Shown here one piece after another: positions 24,681-34,000 of a stretch of 64,000 bases of DNA. The translations under genes were made by a program, and so were the position numbers. Where the stretch lies: assembly GCA_047605645.1 (NCBI GenBank), contig JASGFJ010000021.1:23088-87087 (forward strand), given 5' to 3'. The notes under the pieces were generated by a model that ran no database searches, was not told the DNA's origin, and worked only from the letters and a program-made list of their open reading frames with translations. Position 1 is the first letter of the stretch. Each line of letters opens with the position of its first letter. The DNA is from UBA1309 sp047605645. Lineage in GTDB: Bacteria; Bacteroidota; Bacteroidia; Bacteroidales; Dysgonomonadaceae.

Positions 24681-26957
24681 ATGAATTTCAGAATCAAACA
24701 AATTGTCGCTCTGATAATAGCGGGGTTTACTTCTTATTTCACTTTTGGACAAAAAACACCGGTAGATTATGTCAATCCTTACATCGGAAATATAAGCCAT
24801 CTCCTTGTGCCGACATACCCGACAGTTCATTTGCCCAACAGCATACTGAGAGTATATCCGGAGAGGGAAAATTTTACAGGAAACACAATCAGAGGCTTAC
24901 CATTGATTATCACAAGCCACAGAGGTAGCTCGGCATTCAATCTAAGTCCTTATCAGGGTAAGATACAAGATGCAAAAAGTGTTATCGATTATGTATATGA
25001 TCAGGAAGTGATAAAACCTTATTTCTACAAAGTATATCTGGATGATTACGACATACAGGTTCAGTTTGCTCCTTCTCATCAATCGGGAATCTATGCTTTG
25101 AATTTTAAAAATGAGGCAGAACCTCCTTATCTGATTTTCAATACGCGTAATGGAACGCTCCGGAATTTAGGAAAAGCAATTCAGGGATATCAGGATATCG
25201 GAAACGGGACGAAAGTTTATATCTATCTGGAAACGGATATAAAACCGGAATTAGTTGGGACACATCAACAAGATAAAATTGACTCTGCCTCGTTGACAAC
25301 AACAGGAGGAAATGCATATTTTATTCTGAAATATCCGCCCAAAACCAGCTCTCTGAAAGTGAGATATGGTATTTCTTTTATAAGCGAAGAACAAGCCAAA
25401 AACAACCTCCGGAGAGAAATAGCAGATTACAATCTGGAAAAGGTAGCCAATGACGGGAAAAAAGTATGGAACAATACCTTGAATAAAATTGCCGTCACAG
25501 GAGCAAACGAAACCGATAAAACAATCTTTTACACATCCCTTTATCGAACGTATGAAAGAATGATAAATCTGTCGGAAGACGGGAAATATTTCAGCGCCTT
25601 TGACGGCAAAATACACGATGACAAAGGAATTCCTTTTTACACAGATGACTGGATTTGGGACACCTTCAGGGCTGCTCATCCTCTAAGAGTGATTATTGAA
25701 CCTAAAATGGAAGGAGATATTATTAATTCTTTTATTCGAATGGCTGAACAGATGCCAAATCAATGGATGCCAACCTTCCCTGAAGTAAACGGCGACAGTC
25801 GAAGAATGAATTCAAATCACGGGGTTGCCACGGTTATTGATGCATACAATAAAGGACTTCGCGGATTCGACCTGGAAAAAGCATATCTCTTTTGCAAAGC
25901 AGCTATAACGGAGAAAACGTTGGCTCCATGGTCGTCAAAACCAGCCGGTATTTTAGATCAATTTTACAAGGACAACGGCTATTTTCCGTGTCTTGATCCA
26001 GGCGAAAAAGAGTCGGTTCCGGAGGTTCAAGGAGGAGAGAAAAGACAGCCGGTCGCGGTGACATTAGGCACGGTGTATGATGAGTGGTGTCTCGGGAATA
26101 TCGCACAGGTTTTAGGAAAAAAGGAGGATGCCGATTATTTTCTGAAGAGAAGCCTCAATTACCACAAAATATTCAACCCCAAAACGCTATTTTTTCACCC
26201 CAAAGACAAAAATGGAGAATTTATGCCGAATCTGGATTATCGTTTCCCTCCGGGAATAGGAGGTCGGGACGCTTATGACGAAAACACCGGTTATGTATAT
26301 CGATTTGATTTATTACATAATATTGGTGACTTAGTGAATCTAACCGGAGGAAATCAAGCTTTTGTGAATGCCTTGGAGGATATGTATAACACTCCTTTAG
26401 GCTGGGGGCGCCCCGATTTTTATCATATTTATGCAGATCACACCGGAAATGTCGGACAATTTTCTATGGGAAATGAACCGGCAATGCATATTCCTTATCT
26501 CTATTCTTATGCCGGACAACCGTGGAAAACACAGAAAAGAGTACGAAGTCTGTTAAAGATGTGGTTTCGGGACGATTTGATGGGAGTTCCGGGCGATGAA
26601 GACGGTGGTGGGTTAACATCCTTTGTCGTATTCTCTATGATAGGGTTTTATCCTGTAACTCCGGGTTTGCCGATGTATGTGCTGGGAAGTCCGGCCTTTG
26701 AAACAGCAAAACTAAACCTGGGCAACGGAAAGTCCTTTGAAGTAGTATGCTTTAACTATTCTCCCGAAAATAAATACATTCAATCCGCAAAACTAAATGG
26801 GCAGGAATGGAATAAGTCTTGGTTCAGCCACGAAGAGCTGGAAAAAGGAGGGAAATTAGAGATTACGATGGGAAAATATCCAAACAAGCAATGGGCTTCT
26901 GGAGTAGAATCCATTCCTCCGTCCTTCAAAATGGGACAAACAAACAGAAAAAACTAG
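24681..26957 (+). CDS. GH92 alpha-mannosidase (divergent subgroup)
   Basis: A 758-residue calcium-dependent exo-alpha-mannosidase of family GH92 with a signal peptide (about 1-23, ending TFG). Family blocks are present: VDYVNPYIGN, DDWIWDTFRAAHPL, Glu534 in DENTGYVYRF at the general-acid position, GNEP with Glu599, and the base loop Asp639/Asp641 in GDEDGGG. The usual SAW after that loop is replaced by TSF, and the general-acid block lacks the common EGNxW form. It therefore belongs to a divergent subgroup, and its linkage specificity may differ from the next gene. It pairs with the second GH92 27 nt downstream. Confidence 0.9.
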   Translation: MNFRIKQIVALIIAGFTSYFTFGQKTPVDYVNPYIGNISHLLVPTYPTVHLPNSILRVYPERENFTGNTIRGLPLIITSHRGSSAFNLSPYQGKIQDAKSVIDYVYDQEVIKPYFYKVYLDDYDIQVQFAPSHQSGIYALNFKNEAEPPYLIFNTRNGTLRNLGKAIQGYQDIGNGTKVYIYLETDIKPELVGTHQQDKIDSASLTTTGGNAYFILKYPPKTSSLKVRYGISFISEEQAKNNLRREIADYNLEKVANDGKKVWNNTLNKIAVTGANETDKTIFYTSLYRTYERMINLSEDGKYFSAFDGKIHDDKGIPFYTDDWIWDTFRAAHPLRVIIEPKMEGDIINSFIRMAEQMPNQWMPTFPEVNGDSRRMNSNHGVATVIDAYNKGLRGFDLEKAYLFCKAAITEKTLAPWSSKPAGILDQFYKDNGYFPCLDPGEKESVPEVQGGEKRQPVAVTLGTVYDEWCLGNIAQVLGKKEDADYFLKRSLNYHKIFNPKTLFFHPKDKNGEFMPNLDYRFPPGIGGRDAYDENTGYVYRFDLLHNIGDLVNLTGGNQAFVNALEDMYNTPLGWGRPDFYHIYADHTGNVGQFSMGNEPAMHIPYLYSYAGQPWKTQKRVRSLLKMWFRDDLMGVPGDEDGGGLTSFVVFSMIGFYPVTPGLPMYVLGSPAFETAKLNLGNGKSFEVVCFNYSPENKYIQSAKLNGQEWNKSWFSHEELEKGGKLEITMGKYPNKQWASGVESIPPSFKMGQTNRKN

Positions 26958-26984
26958 TATTCAATAATTTAATAAATTTACATA

Positions 26985-29282
26985 ATGCGTTGTATAAACT
27001 ATTTCAAATACAGTTTTTCATTGATTGCAGTATCTTGTTTTTCGTTACTTACTTCTGCACAACAAAAAACAGAAGCTATTGATTACGTGAGTGTTCTGAC
27101 AGGAACATTGTCTAAATTCGAACTTTCCACGGGAAATACATATCCGGTAATTGCCCGGCCGTGGGGAATGAATTTTTGGCAACCTCAGACCGGAAATATG
27201 GGAGATGGGTGGTCGTATGTGTATACGGCAGATAAAATCAAGGGATTTAAACAAACCCATCAACCAAGTCCATGGATAAATGATTACGGGCAATTCTCCA
27301 TTATGCCGATAGAAGGAGAACCTGTGTTTGATCAGGAGAAAAGGGCCAGCTGGTTTTCTCACAAGGCAGAAATAGCAAAACCTTATTATTATAAAGTTTA
27401 CCTGGCAGATCACGATATTACAACGGAGATTGCACCAACGAGTCGTGCGGCAATGTTTCAGTTCACATTTCCTGAAAGCAAAGATTCGTATGTCGTTATT
27501 GATGCTTTTGACAAAGGTTCGTATATTAAAATCATTCCTTCGGAAAATAAGATTACAGGATATACAACGCGAAACAGTGGCGGAGTACCTGAAAATTTCA
27601 AAAACTATTTTGTGGTAATCTTCGATAAAGCCTTTACGTACAAAGCGACAGCCAATGGAAATGACATTCGGGTGAATGAACTAGAAGCGAAAGTTGACCA
27701 TGCGGGTGCTATTATTGGTTTTAAGACAAAAAAGGGAGAAATCGTTCACGCAAAAGTAGCTTCTTCTTTTATTAGTCTGGAACAAGCCGAGCTGAATCTT
27801 AAGGAGCTTGGAAACAATACGTTTGAACAAGTGACTCAAGCCGGACGAAAAGCGTGGAATGATGTGCTGTCAAGAATTGAAGTCGAAGATGATAACATCG
27901 ATAATATTCGCACTTTTTATTCCTGTCTTTATCGGTCTGTTCTTTTTCCTCGCGAATTTTATGAAATTGACAAATCAGGAAAACCGATCCATTATAGTCC
28001 GTACAACGGACAAGTACTACCGGGATACATGTTCACAGACACCGGGTTCTGGGATACTTTCCGTTGCCTGTTTCCATTCTTAAACCTGGTCTATCCTTCT
28101 ATGAATACGAAAATGCAGGAAGGGCTGGTCAATGCTTACAAAGAGAGTGGCTTTTTACCGGAATGGGCAAGTCCGGGACATCGTGATTGTATGGTTGGGA
28201 ACAACTCAGCTTCCATTGTTGCTGACGCTTATTTGAAAGGTTTGAGAGGGTATGACATCGAGACATTATGGGAAGCCTTGAAGCATGGTTCTGAAAATCA
28301 AATGAAGGGGACTTCTTCCGGACGTGTTGCATACAAAGAATATAATAAATATGGATATGTTCCCGACAATATCGGTGTCGGACAGAGTGCTGCGCGGACT
28401 CTTGAATATGCCTATAATGACTGGACAATCTATGAACTGGGAAAGAAACTTGGTAAGCCGGCAAGCGAAATCGATATTTATAAACAACGGGCGTTGAATT
28501 ACAAGAATGTATTTAACCCCCAATATAAGTTAATGAGCGGTCGGAATGACAAAGGGGTATTTGATCCTAATTTTATTGCAGAAGATTGGAGTAGTGCATT
28601 TTGTGAAGGAAACAGCTGGCATTGGAGTTTTTGTGTTTTTCACGATCCGAAAGGACTCATAAACCTAATGGGAGGAAACCGAAATTTCAACGCAATGATG
28701 GATTCCGTATTCATTGTTCCATCGAACAAAGGGATGAAAAGTCGGGGCATTATCCATGAAATGAGAGAAATGCAGGTGATGAACATGGGACAATATGCGC
28801 ATGGAAATCAACCAATCCAACACCTGGTGTATTTATATAATTATTCGGGACAACCCTGGAAGACTCAATATTGGGCAAGAGAAATAATGGATAAACTGTA
28901 CAATCCGAATCCGGATGGATATTGTGGCGATGAAGACAACGGACAGACCTCAGCTTGGTACGTATTTTCAGCTTTAGGATTTTACCCTGTTGCACCCGGA
29001 ACCGACCAATATATTTTAGGCTCTCCGTTATTTAAATCCGTAAAAGTAAATCTTGAAAACGGGAATAAAATAATCATTAGTGCACCCAATAATAATAAAG
29101 CCAACAGGTATGTATATTCCCTGATGCTGAATAGCAAACCGTATTCAAAAAATTATCTAACGCATGGCAATTTGACAAAAGGCGCTCTTATCTATTATAA
29201 AATGGCTGATACCCCGAATAGAAACAGAGGAATCAGTCTGTCGGATATACCGTACTCATTTTCTGATGAGCAAAAGAAGTAA
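26985..29282 (+). CDS. GH92 alpha-mannosidase
   Basis: A 765-residue GH92 exo-alpha-mannosidase with signal peptide (about 1-24, ending TSAQ). It is closer to canonical GH92 than its neighbour: FTDTGFWDTFRCLFPFLNLV, Glu541 in CEGNSWHWSF (general acid), and Asp649/Asp651 in GDEDNGQTSAWYVFSALGFYPV (in parts). The spacing between acid and base residues (108-110) matches the family. One block is unusual: the common GNEP reads GNQP (Gln609). It is predicted periplasmic and removes alpha-linked mannose side chains. Co-transcribed with the preceding GH92. Confidence 0.92.
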   Translation: MRCINYFKYSFSLIAVSCFSLLTSAQQKTEAIDYVSVLTGTLSKFELSTGNTYPVIARPWGMNFWQPQTGNMGDGWSYVYTADKIKGFKQTHQPSPWINDYGQFSIMPIEGEPVFDQEKRASWFSHKAEIAKPYYYKVYLADHDITTEIAPTSRAAMFQFTFPESKDSYVVIDAFDKGSYIKIIPSENKITGYTTRNSGGVPENFKNYFVVIFDKAFTYKATANGNDIRVNELEAKVDHAGAIIGFKTKKGEIVHAKVASSFISLEQAELNLKELGNNTFEQVTQAGRKAWNDVLSRIEVEDDNIDNIRTFYSCLYRSVLFPREFYEIDKSGKPIHYSPYNGQVLPGYMFTDTGFWDTFRCLFPFLNLVYPSMNTKMQEGLVNAYKESGFLPEWASPGHRDCMVGNNSASIVADAYLKGLRGYDIETLWEALKHGSENQMKGTSSGRVAYKEYNKYGYVPDNIGVGQSAARTLEYAYNDWTIYELGKKLGKPASEIDIYKQRALNYKNVFNPQYKLMSGRNDKGVFDPNFIAEDWSSAFCEGNSWHWSFCVFHDPKGLINLMGGNRNFNAMMDSVFIVPSNKGMKSRGIIHEMREMQVMNMGQYAHGNQPIQHLVYLYNYSGQPWKTQYWAREIMDKLYNPNPDGYCGDEDNGQTSAWYVFSALGFYPVAPGTDQYILGSPLFKSVKVNLENGNKIIISAPNNNKANRYVYSLMLNSKPYSKNYLTHGNLTKGALIYYKMADTPNRNRGISLSDIPYSFSDEQKK

Positions 29283-29638
29283 ACTACTTCAATTTGAATA
29301 CCAATGAATAAAGGAAGATATAATAGAGGACAAGATCGGAACAGAATAAAATATACAATTTCAGTATTGACATCCGATAATCTTTTGATTGAAAAAAGCA
29401 CAGTGTCCACCTTCGAAAAGCCAAGGCAGACAAGCTTAATTCAATTTGGTAAATTCACAACAGAAATTTGCCGGGAACACCAAGCAACAACAAAAAAATG
29501 CCTAACGTTATTTGCTGTTCCAGATTCTCAGTTATCGGCAAATCCGAATTTGACACGAAACACCTATTATTAAATTTCCGATTCGAATAAGAACGAAATA
29601 ATCATTTTAAGAAATTACACTTATAACATATATCATCT
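29283..29638. other. Intergenic spacer between GH92 and GH130
   Basis: About 355 nt. An open frame (29304-29573) exists but matches no family I recognise and has no ribosome site. Nothing else is supported here. Confidence 0.4.
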
Positions 29639-30799
29639 ATGAAAACCCTTGTTGCATTTATCCTACTGAATAGTATCGTTCTTTTCAGTGTTGCAGGAAA
29701 CAGGAAAGAACAAATCAAAAACACCAATCAGCTACCCTCTTGGGCTTTTGGTGGATTTATCAGACCGGAGGGAAAAAATCCGATTATTACGCCGGACACG
29801 TCTACAAAGTTTTTCTGCCCAATGAATGGAAAAGAAATGGGATGGGAAGAGAGTGACACATTCAATCCGGCTGCGGCCATAAAGGACGGAAAAATTGTAG
29901 TCCTTTATAGAGCGGAAGACAATACGGCACAAGGACTTGGCAGCAGAACTTCACGTATCGGGTATGCAGAGAGTTTGGATGGAATTACCATGTCGAAACG
30001 CACATATCCAGTTCTTTATCCGGACAACGACATTGCCAAACCTTTAGAATGGCCGGGAGGATGTGAAGATCCACGTGTTGCCGTAACCGAAGACGGGCTT
30101 TATGTTATGTTTTATACAGGCTGGAACCACCAGACTCCAAGACTTTGTGTGGCAACATCTAGGGATCTCATTCATTGGACTAAGCACGGACTTGCATTCG
30201 CAAAAGCTTATGACGGTAAATTTAAAAATATGGAGAGTAAATCAGCGTCAATTGTAACGAAGATCATTAATGGGAAACAGGTAATTACGAAGATAAATGG
30301 AAAATATCTGATGTATTGGGGCGAACAAATGATAAATGCAGCAACGTCAGAAGATTTAATTAACTGGACGCCGCAACTCAATGAGAAAGAGGAGTTAAAA
30401 GGCCTTGTTTATCCTCGTTATAAATATTTCGACAGTGCTTTAACTGAATGTGGTCCGCCCGCTATCCTTACAGAAAAAGGCATTTTATTGCTTTATAATG
30501 GTAAAAACCGGACAGATGACAAGAGAGACGAGCGTTTTAATCCCGGAACTTACAGCGCCGGACAGATTTTATTTGACACAAAAAATCCGTATAAAGTAAT
30601 TGGACGTTTGGATGTTCCGTTTTTCAGGCCAATGGAAAAGTTTGAAAAAAGTGGACAATACAAAGATGGAACCGTATTCATAGAAGGCTTGGCCTTCCTC
30701 AAAAACAAATGGTATTTATACTATGGATGTGCCGACTCTAAGGTTGGTGTGGCTATCTATGATCCCACAAAAAAAACACAGGGAGATCCGATAGAATAA
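29639..30799 (+). CDS. GH130 beta-mannoside-acting enzyme, exported
   Basis: A 386-residue GH130 protein with Sec signal (about 1-20, ending SVAG). The five-bladed propeller family is shown by IRPEGKNPII, WEESDTFNPAAAIKDGKI, the catalytic Asp144 in GGCEDPRVAV, WTKHG, GPPAIL, LLYNGKNR and YYGCADSKVGVA. Cytosolic GH130 members are mannosyl phosphorylases, while exported ones in mannan PULs are beta-1,2-mannosidases. The signal peptide and context favour a hydrolase removing beta-mannosyl caps. It is a paralogue of the GH130 domain of the protein at 50233, without that protein's F5/8 and T9SS extensions. Confidence 0.88.
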   Translation: MKTLVAFILLNSIVLFSVAGNRKEQIKNTNQLPSWAFGGFIRPEGKNPIITPDTSTKFFCPMNGKEMGWEESDTFNPAAAIKDGKIVVLYRAEDNTAQGLGSRTSRIGYAESLDGITMSKRTYPVLYPDNDIAKPLEWPGGCEDPRVAVTEDGLYVMFYTGWNHQTPRLCVATSRDLIHWTKHGLAFAKAYDGKFKNMESKSASIVTKIINGKQVITKINGKYLMYWGEQMINAATSEDLINWTPQLNEKEELKGLVYPRYKYFDSALTECGPPAILTEKGILLLYNGKNRTDDKRDERFNPGTYSAGQILFDTKNPYKVIGRLDVPFFRPMEKFEKSGQYKDGTVFIEGLAFLKNKWYLYYGCADSKVGVAIYDPTKKTQGDPIE

Positions 30800-31009
30800 T
30801 CAATCGATATAAATATTTTCCTTTTCTATATACCAGAAACATCTTCTGTATTTATTAGGAAAATAATTCATTACTATTCGAACAGTAGGAATACTTATCC
30901 AATCTCAGACAACGAATTTCTCGTTTTTTTAGAATCGGTAAGGAAGAGATTCGCTATCGATGAATCCTAAATAATCATCACAGATTTATAGAATAAAAAC
31001 ATGATTTCT

Positions 31010-31054
31010 ATCAGTGAGTCGCAAGGTTTTCTTTGCAACTCACTGATTTATTAT
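31010..31054 (+). terminator. Hairpin terminator downstream of the first PUL block
   Basis: Stem ATCAGTGAGT (31010-31019) / ACTCACTGAT (31038-31047), with an inner GCAAG / CTTTGC pairing and a T-rich loop, followed by TTATTATAT. It lies 211 nt after the GH130 stop and is the only strong hairpin in the gap. Confidence 0.6.
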
Positions 31055-31440
31055 ATATTTAGGCTTTCAGCAAAGGATACTTCCAGCTTCTTCTCATTAT
31101 ACTTTCCTCCCAAAACTCAATAATTCAATGGTCATGAAAAAACGGTATAATTAATACAATGTAACTTTTCATAATGAAACAACATTATCTATACAATTGA
31201 TTAATAGTAAGTATTCCATATATACCGTAATTTTTTTACTATTTTATGTTTTGTGGAGCCTTTGCCGGATTTTTATGCAATGGTTTTTGTAAGTAATATT
31301 CACAGCCTCATAGTCAATGAATTTGAAAATAAATCAGAAGGATCATCCTCGGATAAATATGATTATAAGGTAAACTCATTCTTATCACATGATTTCATAG
31401 AAAAGCAGAATTATTAGCCTATTCTTCTTAGATAGTAAGC

Positions 31441-31687
31441 AAACTCAGAAGATTATCAATGAATTAAAAGCTTTGTTTAAAAGGCATATGATACCCCTAT
31501 AAGACAAAACAGGTATAACAAACGGGATAAGTTCAGGTATAAAAAAAGTCAAACCAAAAGCAAAGAACAAAACATTGAAATGTTCACTCCTGCTAAAGCT
31601 ATAAAAGGACAATCTGATCAGCAAAAGCAAAGAGATAAAGCTCATAATGATTTGTTTCTCCTGCAGCTTCTAAAGCGAAACATCTAA
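31441..31687 (+). pseudogene. Degenerate coding-like segment, product unknown
   Basis: In one frame the DNA reads KQTQKIINELKALFKRH... then, past a stop, DKTGITNGISSGIKKVK. In another frame it continues with NIEMFTPAKAIKGQSDQQ and ends DLFLLQLLKRNI at a stop. Charged, protein-like composition across a stop and a frame change suggests a decayed gene. I do not recognise the family, and chance is possible in AT-rich DNA. Confidence 0.3.
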
Positions 31688-32391
31688 TATATTAATTTTA
31701 AACAGATTGAAAAAACACACAAAGATTCAAAGGGTACATAAAGTCAGATATGCATCTGCCCCTTTGGTAAATATGATAGGGAAAATTACCGTCGCCTCTA
31801 TTTATTTTTTTAACTCAGTCCGCATTAATTTATAAAAAGTGTATCTACTGAACCTTAATTCGGTAGCCTTAAGTATTTCCCCCTTTATTACTTTTCAAAG
31901 TATTTCAATAATGCTCAACTACAAGGAATACGGAAGAAGGTTTAAGCCTCTTTGCCTGCTCATTGACACGCAGAGTGGTTATTTTGACCTCGTCAACACC
32001 TCGTCCAAAGTTCAAACTATGCTATTTCAACAATAAGCCGCAGCGACACATTCGTGAACAATGACTTTTGCCTGTATGAAAGCCTGCAATCAGGGAGTTA
32101 TAATCTGACTTTAGCGAATATCTGTTTCATGATTTTCAGATAAACAATCTTTTTCGATAATGCGAAATTGGGAAAGTGCTGATATATCAAAATATAAATA
32201 AGACTCACAATAAAGAAATAAATACATACATACTGATACTTACTAAGTGTTTTTCATCATAATTCTGTCTTATTTTAAGTGTATAATCACTAATTAAACT
32301 GCCTTGTATGATTTAAAGACAATGTAGTCTGATTATAGGACATGTGTGTTTTTTGTGTTTTTGTCCGGATCAACCACCGAATTTATAAGTA

Positions 32392-32399
32392 TATATTTG
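32392..32399 (+). promoter_or_regulatory. Candidate -7 box for the SusC/SusD operon
   Basis: TATATTTG matches TAnnTTTG and lies 194 nt before the ATG of the first operon gene. The nearest upstream TTTG (32360-32363) is too far away (28-nt spacer) for a standard -33 box, so only the -7 site is supported. Confidence 0.4.
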
Positions 32400-32592
32400 C
32401 ACATACCTTAATTTTATCAAAATACTATATTGCTAATCCAGGCATATCGAATCCAATTTGACATTTTTTCACTCTCTTCCAATATAGAAAGAAGAGAGAA
32501 TTCATTTAGAAAGAAAAGAAATAAATATATGTTATTTAAACTTTTGTAAATCTAATAGACGACTAATATTAAACACTTAAATTTTTACTTTA

Positions 32593-33951
32593 ATGGAAAG
32601 AATCATTCATCTTAATTTCAAAAAAGTATATGTTATACCTCTATGTCTGGTATTTCTTCACATCCTTTTTAGTTGCTCAGATAACATTGAGCCAGAAAGG
32701 TTTACATACTACCCACCCAGTGAAGGAAAAACAACCGGAGTTACTTCTTATTTCCCTGATTCCGGAGGGAGTGCAACAAAATTGATTTTACGAGGTCTGA
32801 ATTTCGGCTCAGACACATCGTATATAAAAGTAACCGTCAATGGGCGAAACGCGAAAGTAATAGGTGCTGCTGATTCTGTTATTTATGCTATCGTTCCATC
32901 CAGAGCCGATACGGGATTCGTTAAAATATTCATCGGAAAGGGGTCAAACATAAAAGAACTTGCTTATGATAATAAGTTCAAATATCAATTTAAAAGTAAT
33001 GTTACGACTCTTATCGGACAAGTTGGCTTAGACGGAACTGATGACGGAACGTATACAACATGTAAATTGAGGAGACCTTGGTTTATCGCTTCAGACAAAG
33101 AAGGTGTACTTTATATTATCGATGAGGGACGTGGACTATCTTCAGATGGAGGGTTAAGAAAAGCGATTGACGGAACAGTAACCACACTCATGAGAAATTC
33201 CGGAGGGCCGATGCAGTCTCCGACCGGATTAGCCTTTAGCTTATCACAGGATTCTTTATATATGCTAAATTCCTTATGGAATGAGAATAACATGAATACA
33301 GATGCCACTGTCGCATTATTAAAAAGAGAAGAAGGTTTTATTACGATTAAGCCTTATGTGAGGGTCAACTCAACATCCAAAGCGACAGGAATGGCAGTGC
33401 ATCCCCAAACAGGTGACATCTTCTTTAATAGCCAAGTGGATGGGTATATCTACCGATACGATGTGCGTACCGGAACCTATACAGCCTTACGACAAGTACA
33501 GGGGACAGATACAGAGTTGAGATTATTGTTTAGTAAAGACGGGAAAACTCTGTATATCGTAGTTAAAAACAAACATTGTGTCTACAAAGCCAACTACAAC
33601 GACCTTACCAAAGAAATAGATCAACCGGCAATCTGGTTAGGAGCATGGAACACATCGGGCAATGCAAATGGATTAGGAACTGTTGCCCGCTTTAACAATC
33701 CGTCGCAACCGGCAGTTGATACTTACGGGAATCTTTATATCCCGGATAAAGGGAATCATTGCATCCGGATGGTCACACCGGAAGGAATAGTATCAACCTA
33801 TGCAGGAATACCGGGTACTTCCGGCAGCAAAGATGGCTTGCCCAGCGAATGTACATTTAATCAACCGGAAGCAGTTTGCTTTAATATTGACGGAGGGCTT
33901 TACGTTGCAGATCGCGGAAACCATGTGATTCGAAAAATAATGGTCGAATAA
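32593..33951 (+). CDS. TIG/IPT and NHL-repeat surface lipoprotein
   Basis: A 452-residue predicted lipoprotein: the signal ends in a lipobox with Cys28 (LFSCSDN). An IPT/TIG immunoglobulin-like domain follows (about 45-135, GVTSYFPDSGGSATKLILRG), then NHL beta-propeller repeats (about 140-452), visible as repeated ADRGNHVIRKI, PDKGNHCIRMV and related segments. Such proteins commonly precede SusC in Bacteroidota PULs and are thought to bind glycan at the cell surface; binding here is an inference. It is the first gene of the susC/susD operon, with 49 nt to SusC. Confidence 0.86.
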   Translation: MERIIHLNFKKVYVIPLCLVFLHILFSCSDNIEPERFTYYPPSEGKTTGVTSYFPDSGGSATKLILRGLNFGSDTSYIKVTVNGRNAKVIGAADSVIYAIVPSRADTGFVKIFIGKGSNIKELAYDNKFKYQFKSNVTTLIGQVGLDGTDDGTYTTCKLRRPWFIASDKEGVLYIIDEGRGLSSDGGLRKAIDGTVTTLMRNSGGPMQSPTGLAFSLSQDSLYMLNSLWNENNMNTDATVALLKREEGFITIKPYVRVNSTSKATGMAVHPQTGDIFFNSQVDGYIYRYDVRTGTYTALRQVQGTDTELRLLFSKDGKTLYIVVKNKHCVYKANYNDLTKEIDQPAIWLGAWNTSGNANGLGTVARFNNPSQPAVDTYGNLYIPDKGNHCIRMVTPEGIVSTYAGIPGTSGSKDGLPSECTFNQPEAVCFNIDGGLYVADRGNHVIRKIMVE

Positions 33952-34000
33952 GCACCTACGCATATCAAACAAATAAACAACAATCAAACAATTAGAATAC

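Larger units (their letters stand above)
30800..32592. other. 1.8 kb gene-poor gap between the two PUL halves
   Basis: Very AT-rich. It contains a strong hairpin at 31010, a degenerate coding-like segment near 31441-31687 and a candidate promoter at 32392 for the SusC/SusD operon. A short open frame at 31839-32036 has no recognisable product. Confidence 0.5.

Noticed and set aside
29304..29573. 89-residue frame between GH92 and GH130
   Set aside because: No family resemblance, no signal peptide and no ribosome site; composition looks like random AT-rich DNA.
29639..30799. Mannosyl phosphorylase role for the exported GH130
   Set aside because: A Sec signal places it outside the cytosol, where phosphorolysis gives no energetic benefit; exported GH130 enzymes in mannan loci are hydrolases.
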